From Liolophura sinensis (taxonomy: Eukaryota; Mollusca; Polyplacophora; Chitonida; Chitonidae), in contig NC_088303.1 of the NCBI RefSeq assembly GCF_032854445.1, forward strand, positions 24,097,265-24,161,264: DNA of 64,000 nt, given 5' to 3'. The translations under genes and the position numbers were made by a program. Below are positions 47,201 to 60,400 of the stretch, in pieces. The notes under the pieces were generated by a model. It was given only the letters and a program-made list of their open reading frames with translations, was not told the DNA's origin and did not search any database. Every line of letters begins with the position of its first letter. The stretch's first letter is position 1.

Positions 47201-50200
47201 CACAGTCCAACCCATTTCTGGTTAGCTGGGCTAACTGTTGTTTTCCTCGCGCTTACTTTGACAATATGGATTACAATTGTATCCGCTCCTAGCATAACTT
47301 TACACAAACCGGTTGAAGTTATTGAAAAAACACATACCAACTTGCAAATTGAGGTCCTTTCCTGTTCTGTCAAATAGTTCGCCCAACCAGTTGGTACTAT
47401 AATTATCAGATTTGACATTTTTACGGAAATTTTTTCTAAAATTTTTATTAAAAGTGATGATAATATGAAGCTAACGCTGCGTTTAGATATGTTAAGAGTT
47501 TATTTTCTAAATGATAAAGTAATTTTTTTCATATTTCTATAAAACAAAAGAATAAATACTAAAGTGTAACTTTCCGGATTTTTGTTTGATTTTACTTTTG
47601 TATTGCATATCATGAAACTTCTGCACTCGTACCCTTTTTCGCGATTTGCAGACGACATGATGCTTTAAATGCACACGGAGGTTGTTTAACAACTGTACAA
47701 TGTTCAACAAAATTGCACACAAAAGAGAAACAGGTGCCAAGACGTTAGACTCTAGTAAGTTTACTTGAAATACTCTCCCAGTGCTGGATGGCCTCGTTGA
47801 TTCGAAAATCAAAAGAGCCTATTATTTTCTCCAATGTCAATGACCGTTGGTGTCATATGTTTGTTGTTGTTGGTCGCTTAATACGCACAAACACAGTGAA
47901 GAAAAATCTGCGACGCATATTATTTTGTACTGTTGACTTGTTTAGTCCCAGAGTTTATGCCAAAATCATGGATTGTTGCTTTCAAGTGAAATCATTCATT
48001 TAAACTTTATACCTTAGCGTTTAATCTCCAAATGTTTTACATGTTCATTGCAAAAATTGAAAAAAAAAATTCTGTTAATGAACGAATTGATGATTGAGTA
48101 AAACGTTTAAATATCCAGGTCAGGCATAATGTAGCCTGAATATTCTGCCTAGAACTTCTATTCTAAAGTACTGCCTGACAGCTTGGCTAGTTCATCAAAG
48201 TGCCTTGCATTTAAAATTAAGACGTACCAACAGGTTACATTTTTAGGATCTGCTTGTGTATATTTAGTAGGACGGGTCGGAAGTCGGAGGTCACCTGACC
48301 ACCCTCGTGTCAAAAACGAAATGGCCATCCAGTGTTAAAGCATTGTGGAAAAGACCACTTCTTGCCATTTCGATATTGACCTATAAGGCCCAGTGGTACA
48401 AAATAATATCATAAAAGCTCTGCCAAATTACCCCGACCATCAGAAAAGCTAAGAATAATGCAAATCCAACAGATACAAGATCACTGACAGCGATTCATTT
48501 TCACATCTAGTAGCGTTGGGAGGACTATGTTTTTCGCCAACGCTGCTTGTTACTAAGAAGATCATAAGGTCTCTAGCTTCCAATCCTTTATAGAATAGAT
48601 CAAGTCACTTGAGTCTGAGCGAGTGTGACAATTTCCCATTATATACGTCCACCATTTTCAGATTTGCGTATTGCGTTCTTTTTATACCTTGAACAGATCT
48701 GATGTATACAGATCAAGTGCTGTCTGAAAAAATGATAAAACAAACTCTTGTTTTCCAGTCCTCAGGTAAATGTTGTTTATAATCATGGACTCTTTCACTC
48801 CGGTTTTCTTTTTATGGGTCTGTTGGTGAGAATCAACAATGGAGGCCCATTATAGAGGACGTTTCTGTGTGCTTTAACGACGTAGACCGTGTGTTATTGT
48901 CAAATATTAGCTTCCTTTCATTGTTTTGTTCATATGGTTTATATGTTATGCATTGAATGAAAATTTTAATTATGTTTGGAGTTTTAATTATTATTCTTTT
49001 AGTTTCATGTGACAAAGTTATAATATTGAATACACTATTTTGATCGTGATGGTAAATGTCGTATACCAGTCAATATGATAGCATATGTAGCGAATAGTTT
49101 AGGTGTTAGGTAGCCAATGATCATGTATTTAATAGCTCCTGGTAATATTTAGGCTTACCGTACAGCAATCAAGCGCGTTGTTAGTCACCAAAACGTTGAA
49201 AATAAAGAATGTGGAAGTTATCAGACATCGGGTGTGCCATTTGACGTTGACCCTTGTGTTACAGATAAGGGGCATGCAGGCATAAATGCGTGTAAAAAAT
49301 TAGATGGTACGCTTCTAAAATTAAGATAGAGCGGACTGAATAAGCATGGTGACTTGTGTGTACGCCTAAATTCCTGAAAAGTATAGTGTACATGCGAAAT
49401 TTAAAGCAAACAGTCCTGTCAAAATCAAAAGTAGATCTCCTAAGTAGTTTACGTGCATGATGTGTTAGTTTTCAGAACTGGAAGGTTACAGCAAAAGCTC
49501 ATGTATCACTACCAGCAGTCGTGGAGAATGACTACTATGATATTTGTATCTGTGACATTCTGTAGTGTTTGCCATGAAGAAGATGTAACCAGGGCTGGAA
49601 AAATGGTCATTTGGGTTACTATTGTAACCGTGCCTGGGGCGAGGCAACAGGTTAGCTTTGGCTAACATTAGGGGATGCCAGGTGGTAGGTAAACAAGTGA
49701 AACAGACACAAAATCAGAGTGAGTGATGTGTATTGCTGCCATCTGGGTGACCTGCCAGGCTGATGACTGTCCAGGATGGTGACTAACTCCTCACTCTCAC
49801 TTCACTTTAGGGCTGGACTTTTATAGCCCCAGTGAGGACCTTCGAGAAAGCATTTAACTACACAGCTGTGGGTGTTTACTCAGTACATGACTTAACTAAG
49901 ATTTGCGTTTCCAAAACATTGGAAACACTGCATATAAAGACAGTCAAAGGTACATGTAAGAACATTTATACTCTAGAGGTATCCAAAATATGAAAAGCCT
50001 TCTACCTCTGCTTTTATAACTAAACATCGTTTAATTGCTATGAAACCACTCTAACTCATTTAATTTTGCTGTACATCCTCAATAACTTTTTGAATATCAT
50101 TGCACCTGTAAGCTAGTAACCATGATGACAAAGTACAAATTAATACATAGTCATATGCAATATCCCTACCTAATATGAATCACTAGTGATAAATTTCGTG

Positions 50201-51478
50201 TTGCCAAAAATGCAGGAAGCCAAATCCTAACTACAGCAAGTACTGCTATTGTACTGCACTAAAGCATCCTAATATCGCTCTCAGTGTATGGGTTTAATTC
50301 TGCACTGATCGTCAGTTATTTGTGCTATGTTAAAGTGTGAGTTGGGAGTTCAATCGGAAGACAGGCAGCTAACAACTGTTCAACTAACCCACAAATGTAT
50401 TTGTGAATAAGAATAAGAATGACGACAGCAACTGAGAGTTTACCAGAGCTCTTAAGTTCATGAAGTCCTATATAATTGTGCTTGGAGCGAATTCAGGCCA
50501 ATAATCTCTGCCACATTGCTAGGATAGTCCATGGTGGAAGGAATGCTGATGTGATACAGGGTTGTAAGTGTGAGTAGGGGAGGTAAGTTTTGTGAGCATA
50601 GAAATGCCTGTGTTACTGATGTGTCTGATTTCATAAGATCAAGTCAACCTTGGAAATAGGTTTTGATTGTCAACATTTATCATGCTGGGCGGTGAGAAGA
50701 AATTAACTAAGACTAACTTTTTGAAGCCAACTTGTGGACCCAATATGGCTTATTTCAATAAATGAATGATGCCATTGTCAACTTACATTTCTACTCTCAA
50801 CTTGTTAATTTATTTAGAGCTCTGTGTAAAATCTCGCGATAAAACCAGAGCCCCTTCTTAAAATTTCCCAAGGCAAGACCCTCTGTCTAAATCTGAATGT
50901 AACAAGTTGTCAGGCAGTATGTTAGTATCACTATGGTAGACTAGCAGGGTTGTCATTATATTACTGAGCAGAATTTTACACTGGAAAAGTAGCCAGATAA
51001 CTTAGGAGCTTTGGTAAGTGACAACCTTCTCAATTTTTCACATAGTAGCAGTCTGCAGGTAGCTCTTAACTGTCCTCTGATTAATCCCTTAACTAGTTTT
51101 CATTCCATAAGCTAAGAGTTATTCCTCACTTATTTAGGTGTTATGACATTCATTTGTTGGTTGATGACATATCAGATGGAAAAAATTAAGTGTTGACATT
51201 TAACTGTGTGAACTAGGCTAGGCTCTGCCTCAACAGTCCCTCCTGTCTGATGTTAAAAGTCGTGGGTTGATGATTTGTCGTTTGACTAGGGAACATCTTC
51301 TACTTCTCTTTGCATAATTAGGCAAGGTAAACTGTAAGCTTTTTGTAGAAAATCAGGCATCAGGAGTTTTTACTGTTGACAGCTTTTATGACATTCTGAT
51401 TTCAAGTACATATTCGCGAGATTTATTTGAAAAACTCAAACTACATGTGTAACATTTGCTTTTGCTTCTATTTCTCAG
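47201..51478. other. Region between the divergent OTUD3 and TMCO4 genes
   Basis: Should contain the TMCO4 promoter and any 5' UTR exon, but none could be fixed. No protein gene recognised; the open frames at 47537, 47788, 48833 and 49453 lack domains and splice context. No array or full mobile element seen. Confidence 0.5.
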
Positions 51479-51492
51479 GGAGTGTCAGTGTG

Positions 51493-54400
51493 ATGGAACA
51501 GCCTAGGAATCCTGATTCTGCTAGATGGTTAGCCATCACTGAATACAATTGTGTTTGTGAATTTTCATTCTTCAGTAATATTATTATTGTAGAATCCCAA
51601 GAGAAAGCCTCAGCCATGGCTAATAAGGGAGAGGAAAAAGTAGTTCCCGCTGTTGGGGTGAACTTGACGGCAAACTTGAGTGATGTCTCAGTATTTTCCT
51701 ATACTGGACTATGTGTTGTTCTGCTGAAGAAATACTTCGAAGACAAATGGCATAGGTGAACAGAAACAATATGAATTAGACACATTTAATTGACATAATT
51801 CATCTATTCATATTTAAGGAAGCAATATTCATACAATATGCTCTATGAATTAAGAATGCTGTGAGTTTGTATTAATTTCTAAATGAATTATTTGTTTGTT
51901 GTTTTTTGTTATTGTTTTTTTTATTTATCAATGAGTTGGCTAATTTATTTATTCAGTCATTATTTGATGGGAATTTGACACAGTTCTGAAGAATGTTGCC
52001 CTTCTATGAGGCAGTCAGTTTTGTGAATGGAGAAACCCTAGCAAACCTTGGTAGAAACCATTGCATTTTGCCAGCTACCTTTAAGGAGATGCGGTGGTCA
52101 GTGTGCCGGCGCAGCGCAATGACATAAGATCACCTTACCAATGCTGTGAGTTCAAGTCCAACTCATGCTGGCTTCCTCTCCAGTCGTACAAGGGAGGGTC
52201 TGCCAGAAAGGTTTGGATGGTCATAGGTTTTTCTCAAGCTCTGCCGAGTTTCCTCCCACCATAATGCTGGTGACTTGAAATAATCTTGAGAACATGCAGC
52301 ATAAGGCACCAATCAAATAAATAAATAAATAAATAAATAATTTAATAATTTAATAAATATATCCACCACATACAGCCATTAAGCTAAAGCTTAATGTTTT
52401 TAACCAACATCAACTCAGCAAGATGTTATGTTTTTTTATCTGATAAATGTCTAGGTACATGTATATGCCCTTGTTGACATTTATAACTACCAAATAGGGG
52501 AAATGTGAAGTAGTCATTTTCATTATCCACAAATCTGGAAACAAGAGAAAATATATCACATGTAAAACAAAAATTTGTCATAAACGGGGGTTTTTTTTCC
52601 CTTTTTTATTCAGAGATTTCAAGCTGAAGACAGTTCATCAGCTTGAAGAGCATTTAGATCTGCCAGCTCAGGTAAGGATATAAAACATTGGGTGAATGTC
52701 CATTGTTACTATTGTCTAAATAGTACATAAATATGTGACAAGCTACATTAATAGCTTTCCAGAAGGATGGGTGATATGCAAGATGTCCTCAGGATATTGG
52801 AGTATGAGACCTGCACAGCAAATGTTGCGCATGTAACCTCTCTGTCAGATGTATGCAGGTCACTCACATGTGACTCCAATCAAATTCGCTGTGAGGACTG
52901 GAAATAGCATGACTGTCATTATTCCACCGTCCTTCTTGAAGTGCCAAAATTGTGTTCATCGGTACCAGAAATGATTTTATATGTGGATTACCATATTACT
53001 GCCTTTTTCCTAAAAAAAGATAGAGTTTGAGAAATTGTACAAAATAAAATAAAAGAATTAAACACAATCATTTTAAGTTAATGATTTTAGTTACATGGTT
53101 ACTCGGTGATGGGATATGGAAATATATGGTGTCAGTAACACTCATATTTGGTGAGGCATCGGCCATCCCAGGCCCAGTATGAAAGTAAGGAATCGCATAG
53201 ATTTCCATCTCCTATCACTAAGTCAGTACTAACCAGATATCAAATTTATCGTGGAAAATACCCATCAGTTCAGTGCAGAGTATCAATATATAGGTGAATT
53301 GCGGTAGGACAAAGGCTAGCCGCTCCCCACAGTTCGAGTCCCCCTCTGCTGTTTCAAACAAGCAAGTAACTAAACAAATTGTGCATTCCGGGAGCGCAAA
53401 ATCTGGACTTCTTCTTGTTTTTTTTCGTTTGACTTTTTGGCAGGTATATAAGCCTCGTCCATTGACCCTTTATTTTAGTATTTGACTGACTTAGCAAATC
53501 TTATAAGACTATTATCGAGTCCTCGGTAATCAAAGGGTGTTTTTGATGAGATTTGGTCCATATTTTCTTAATCTGTGGGATCTTTAGGCCATATATATAA
53601 CCTTACAGTACCCTGCGTTGTGTTACTGCAGACACAAAGCCACAGTTGAGCATGGAATAATTTTGAAATTCGTTTAGCGATATTTTCCTGCTGTCTGTGC
53701 TGTTCACATAGGGAAGCCTCACATGCCTGCAGGGAATGTACTGCTGTGACATCGTGAGGTCAGCAGTGGCTAGATCGCAGGGGAGTAGATTTTCTGATGT
53801 TTGACCACCAAATTCTACCATTTTTCTTGCGTTTTTGACATTTTAAACGATTGGACTCGATTTAGGGAACATGAAAGCATCTATATGAAGTTTGGAAAGT
53901 CCACCACTGGGATTCTACTTTTAAGGACTTTGTGGTCTTACTCTACATTCAAGGTGCGAGAATCAATGTATGCCATTCTGGATGAAGAAGGAATTGAGGA
54001 TGTTGACCCATTTGTTACTGCCCTCCTGGAAGACCCATTTTTGCAGAAATCTGGACTCACTATTGTCTTTGATCTTTTGATTCTTGGCTTGAAAGATGGT
54101 AAGTTTTCATTGATTTAGGTGCAGGGTAGTTGGGTTATTACTGGTACTCATAATAAAGGTCCGCACACAGTATGTCACCTGAACATATTTGATTCTACAA
54201 TCTTGTTTCTGATGTACAGACAAATTCAGAAGATAAAGCAACTCTATTGGGTGCATTTAGAACTAGTTACTTATGGCAAGAGCCTTAACAACTGGCCAAC
54301 TTCATGGTTAGACTGTCTGCAACTTTGTTAGTACTTTGTAACAGGCACTAACCTTGTTGTTTTGATATCTGCCGAAGTGCCCTGTCAAATTGAATCATCT

Positions 54401-57400
54401 TTAGCTTGAGCCTTACAAGGAAGAACCTAAAATTCCACCCATGACTAAATTGTATATTTTGCCACATTCTGAAAGTTCTGTTGGCCTTAAGAAGATGTTT
54501 TTTTGGGGGGAGTTGTTTTGAATGTAAGATGATATACTTTTGGCCTGATGTAAGTGTCATCATATTTTTGACATTTAATTCCCTGTATAAATGCACTGTG
54601 TTAAGCAAAATTTAGATCATATTCCATAATTACATTAGACTAATTAACAGAGAGATCACAGTTTGGAATACTTATTCTGTTTGTTCATTTGTCGAGTTGT
54701 GTGGTTGTCTTTTTGGGTCTTATTAGAAATGGTAGTATTTTGGATGGTGATGGGAACTTTTCTGTCTTGACTGTATATTGAAACATCTGACGCATCATGG
54801 ATCTCAATGAGAAAAAAAAATTCTCTTGAATGGGATGAAAGGCTTGCTTATATTTCACTCTTTCTGTAAGTATCTCCCTGTCCAATTTACATGTGGCTTC
54901 ATAACGTTGTGCGCATTGTTTGCAGCAGGTCTTGAAAAGCTCTCAACTAATTGTCACAAAGAATGCATGCAAGCTACAAAGTTATATCTTCAGATTCAGC
55001 TTCCTTTACAATGGGGTACCGATAGGTAGCGGCGTGCTAGTGTGATATAGGACTTGCATTTCACAAGTCTTTTGTTGTGTGATGTGAAACATGTTGCGTG
55101 CTGCGGTGTCATCTGTGACGTCTTTGGTCTACCCACTGTGATGTCATGCTGTTGACGCTGCAGTCGAATGTCCAGCATCGCTGAAATACGTGAAATATCC
55201 CAATTCGGACTTGCTGGTATCCCGTTCAATTATTTTCAATTTTATACCTTGTCCTTGCTTTTGTTTGTCCACTTTTTACGACTGCACTGCCCTTACCCTT
55301 ATAAGGTGGACTAGAGGTATACTTAAGGTGTTTCTGAGGTGTATTGAAGATGTATTGAAGGTGTATCTGAAGTACTGCCAATTACACCAAGGTACAACAG
55401 AGGTATAGCTGAAGTACAGTCTTATAGGCAAGGTGGATGTATACCAGTTTCACTTTTATTTTGATAGAAAACAAGCTCAAAACACTTAAATATAAATTAT
55501 AGATAAATTTAAGTAAGTGCATGCTGTTCTTTGTTTACAGTATCTGTAAACCTCAGCTGACTTACAACAACAACAGTTTACATGAGGCTTTCTAGGTGCT
55601 TGATCAAAATTTAGTGCTACTCCTTTTCTATGCCTCTCAGAACTGTCCATGTGCCCAAACATGTTACAAATTTTGTCCCAGGAAGCATGACTCAGTGCAT
55701 AATTGGGTTGTTTTCCCACAACCTGGAATGTTTATGCGCCTTGTTCACGGCAGCCATCTTGGAATAATTAGGGGCAAATACTTCCATGCTCTGTGATTGT
55801 TAGATATTTGCACACTGAATAGCAAGTCACTGTAGGGTGAGATAAGAGCTTGTATTTATTTTGGTCTTCTTTTGCACTAAAATATTTGCAATTTTGTACT
55901 CACAATTTTGTTTGAATTAAAATGTAAATATGATCTCTTGTTTTAAAACTTTAAAAAAAAGTGGCTGAGGTACATGATCGCTTTACATGACACTAAATTA
56001 TAATCAAAAACTCACAAAGTTTCTTAGGTGTACCTGAGGTATATCATTTACTTTTTTTAACCTTCAAAGTTGCTAAGGTGTACCTGGGGTATATCTTCTA
56101 AGTGTTGATTGTTTTCAAATTTCCTGAGGTGTATTTGAGGTACATTGTCTTGTGTTCAACAACTGCTCCAAAACTCGCAAAGTTTCTAAGGTGTACTGGA
56201 GGTACATCATTCATTTTTTTTGAAGTGCCACTCTGGGGAGAATACCAAATTGTGTAGAAATATTACAGTGATATGAAAGAAATCCTATGGAGTAAGCCTA
56301 AAACCATGTTTCAATATGATTTTGGTGAATAACACTATTTAACCCATATAACTGAAGATTCCTTGAAAAACAAAATCTTTGGTTGTGCCCCGCCTAAAAT
56401 TTCCCTGATGTGACGTGATAATATTCCCTGTATGACGTAGGAGCAGGCAGATGTGACGTTGAGTAAGAAAGTTATGCTGGGATGACAACAAGGGCGTTTG
56501 AAAGGGCAGCGTCATTTGTGGATATACACTTTCAAAGTTTCTAGGGTTCACCCAAGGTACATCTTCTACTTACTTGAGGTACAGTACATCTCAGATAATA
56601 TAGATAGGGTGTACACCTCATCTATACCTCACACCAAGGTGTACATGAGGCGTACACCCCATATACACTATATCTACAACCTCACATCTGTAAGGGGTAC
56701 TTGTCCATGTGATGTCTTTCTTGGGTGACGTTGAAACTTTTATTAGGTGTCAACTAGAACTGTATTCACCTTTCTGTTTCTAATCCGTACCTTTCAGACT
56801 CATAGCTTATTGATGGGTTCACCAAGCCGCAGCCTGCTTGCAGTTTTGTCAGCTAACATTAGCGTTTGCAATTTTATTGTTAATGTTTGCAGGACATTAT
56901 GATGGCCCGTATGCGTTTCCTGATAAAGAGGGTAGCCTGGGTAACCTGCGAGTGAAGTGGGAAGAGGTGGAACATCTAGAGCTTAGTGTGGTGGAAAATC
57001 TCTCCACCAATCAGTACCTCATGTCAGAGTAAGAGTATACATGTTGTCATTTTGTAATGGGGTGGAAAATCTCTCCACCAATCAGTACCTCATGTCAGAG
57101 TAAGAGCAAATATGTTGTCACTTTGTAATGAGGTGGAAAATCTCTCCACCAATCAGTACCTCGAGTAAGAGCAAACATGTTGTCACTTTGTAATGAGGTA
57201 GAATATGTGTGCACAAAACGGTACAAAATATCACAGAAGATCTTAAACATGTTGCCATATTATAGCGTGGTGGAAAATCTTTCAACAAACCGGTACACAA
57301 TTTCAGAGTATTGAAGGCTTCATTTATTTTCAGTTTAAAGTGCATGGGGTCGAAAACTTGTCCACAAAACATGACAAGATTTCAGCGAAAATCTTTATCA

Positions 57401-60400
57401 TGTTGTCACTTTGTAATGGAGTGGAAAATTTGTCCACAAGCCACAACAAGATGTCAGAATATTAAAGGCTTCAGTTGTTGTCACTTTGTAATGCAGTAGA
57501 AAATCTCTTCACAAACCAGCACATGATATCAGGGTAAATTCTTCAAAATATTCTCGCGTTGTAGAGTGGTGGAAATATCAGCCCTTAGCTAGTCACATGA
57601 TACGTAGGTGTTTTGAAAATGGTCTACCAAACTGATTAAGGCCTTTAGTTAGGAGGTTTGTGGTATAATGTAACTGTAGAGGTGCAGTGGTTTCATCTGG
57701 GCCTCCATTCGGTTTTGTATGGACTTATCCAATGAAATGGTCTTATGTTAAACAGCCACAAAGAAAAAGAATCAAATGCAAAGTGCAATACGAACAGACC
57801 ATGCTTTTATATCAACAAAATGGATTTACCATTACACAAACACCAACGGTTAGCCTAGTGTTTACATTCCGGGATGAGGTTTTGCACATTAAGGTGCATT
57901 GAGAAGAACATTGTAAATGTGAAACTTTGGAATTCTCTTGCTACATGTATATGTATATGAACGTTTTAGTGTTGAAAGCATTGCTTAATCCATGTGTGAA
58001 AAATCTGTTTGATGGTCGCCCAAGTTTCCTGCACGATTAATGACACAAATGTAATACTGCATTTTTGGAAATTGTACACATTTTGTCATCTCTACCACCT
58101 TTGCAGTCATCCATATTTGTGACTGCAGTCTATACTTGCTTTCAAGTATGGACCCCGTACATCTGAACTTAATGATGGTGAAATGTTCATTTCTTTGTGA
58201 AAGAGACATAAGTACATGTACTAGGATTTTAATATACATATGTGTACGTATTGATCTCATTACTCATATTTCAAACATGTGTAGATTTGATTAAGTGTAA
58301 TCTCTAAGACAACTGTTCAAAATTCAATATACTTGGTTTATGCTTACTGCAGACAGATGAGGTAAGTGATAAATGTCAAGTTGTAATGTAGATTCATATC
58401 AGTTGTAGCATGTCAAACGTCATGTCACACAAGACTTCATTTCCATCTACCTGAATGCAGCTTGTTCTCACTCAGTAACATTTACATCTATTATTAATTT
58501 TTGAGTTGTTGTAAACCATGCTTTAGACTGGCTTTCATTTCTCTATGTGCGTAGAGAATATAGACATTATAGTGTAGGTGATTTTATACAATTTCCTTTT
58601 AATATTTTTTTTTCTTTTTCTTTTCTTTAGTTGGAATACCATGCTGAAAACTTAATTTTTTATTTTTAATGGCCTTATTATATTCATTTCTTTTTTTCAT
58701 CGCCCTTGTTATTCATATTAGCGGAAGGGAAGAGGAATCATCTAAATTGTCTAACGTGTTATGTACTGTGTATAATTTTGTTTGTTATTTATTTGATTGT
58801 TGTGGGCAGAGTCAAGAATTTTTACTTATACCATGGCAATCAGTAATCATAGCAATCAGTAATCATAGCAATCAGTAATCATAGCAATCAGTAGTCATAC
58901 ATCTGTGACAATCAGCCTGTAATTTTTTGAACTCTTCTTCACATCTTGTTTGTCTACTGATTTTGCCAATTGCATGCGAAGCGTGGCTGATGTGTAGATG
59001 TGGTTTGATTCTGTGTGAGTGTTCTTGAAGTCATAAAAAAATGTGTACATGCCTATAGTGTCACCAGTTAATACTGACATGATCAGTGAGTACACCAGAT
59101 AGCTGGCAGGAGACTTTCTAAAGATGATATTATTTATATATTTATTTCATTGAATTTTTTTTTCTGTATTCAAGAATATTTCACTTAGATGATATTTAAT
59201 CCTTGTCATAATATATGAGACATTTCAGTTTATTTTCAGTATGTATGATTTTGCGTCATACCGAAGAATATTTTGTGCATTTTGAAGTTCTCCAGACTTG
59301 AGTAACATCGTCTGTTGTTCAGTCCTACCATTGTGATAATGTTGGGGGGAATTGGTAACTTGCTACATTGAAAACACCTAGAATTTAATGGAAATTTTTA
59401 CAACTACATGAAATTGCCCAGCTGCACAAATTGTATTCAAGAAAAGTTGATTAGTTGTAAAGTTATGTTGACATGTGATTCACTGTTAATCACGTAAAAT
59501 ATCTTGTGATTGTTTACTGGCGTGATACAACAGGGCGATCAATCCGTGAAATTATAGGCTGTTTACTGCATGTACTCATACATTGCAAGGTAACAATGGT
59601 CAGTCCAGCATGGACTTAAGTCACCATTGTGCAATGGCAAAGTTCCCCATAGCTTCATATGACTGTCCCAAATACATGTATAGCATATGTCATTGTAGTG
59701 CCCAAATAGGGCCTCTGCGGAACCAGCATGTTACTTTGGAGAAGGTTTTAATAGTTGACTACTCGAAACCTGATGTTAATTGAAAAGAAAGTACATATAT
59801 TCTTCACTATGTTCACAAGGTGTCAAGAAGTTGTTCTCATCAAATAATTTTTTGTGTGAAAAATGAATTGAATTATAACATTGCAAAAACTCATGTACAT
59901 TATGTTTCCTTTTGTGTCTCTATTTGTTTTTTGGTGGGTTTTTTGCAGAGAGGAGCAGAAAGAGAAAGCAAGTCATGCAAAAAAACAGAGGATAAAGAGG
60001 ATAGCCCTGATCAGCTTAGCCACTATTGGTGGAGGAACGCTGATAGGTGAGATTTTATACTAGGTAAAGCTCATGGCCCAAATTACTCCAGCCATGTTTT
60101 AACAAGCATGCCTGATTATTTGTGGCAAGATAAAATGAATTGATCAACTGATTGGAAATATCACCAGCCCTTTGTCATTATTACAATCAATGTTGTAAGT
60201 AATGATAAATAATGTTGCAAGTACCTGGATCTTTCAGTAATATAATTTAATGTGTTGGAAGTGATGGAAATAATCTTAATTGTGGTGGCAGGTTCCTCCG
60301 TGGCCTGGTGATTAGCATGCTAAAGCAGCACAGTAACCCAGGAGCCTCTCACCAAAGCAGTTGTTGTGAGTTCCTCTGCAGTCGCACTTGGGAAAGATTG

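Larger units (their letters stand above)
54099..56892 (+). other. TMCO4 intron 3
   Basis: Holds a dispersed repeat D copy (54350-54605, minus) and degenerate GGTGTAYYTGAGGTAYAT-type repeats at about 55310-55440, 56015-56220 and 56520-56700. No exon seen; phases of the flanking exons join directly. Confidence 0.65.

Noticed and set aside
49453..49668. Open frames on both strands as a gene between OTUD3 and TMCO4
   Set aside because: Short, overlapping, without recognisable domain or splice signals.
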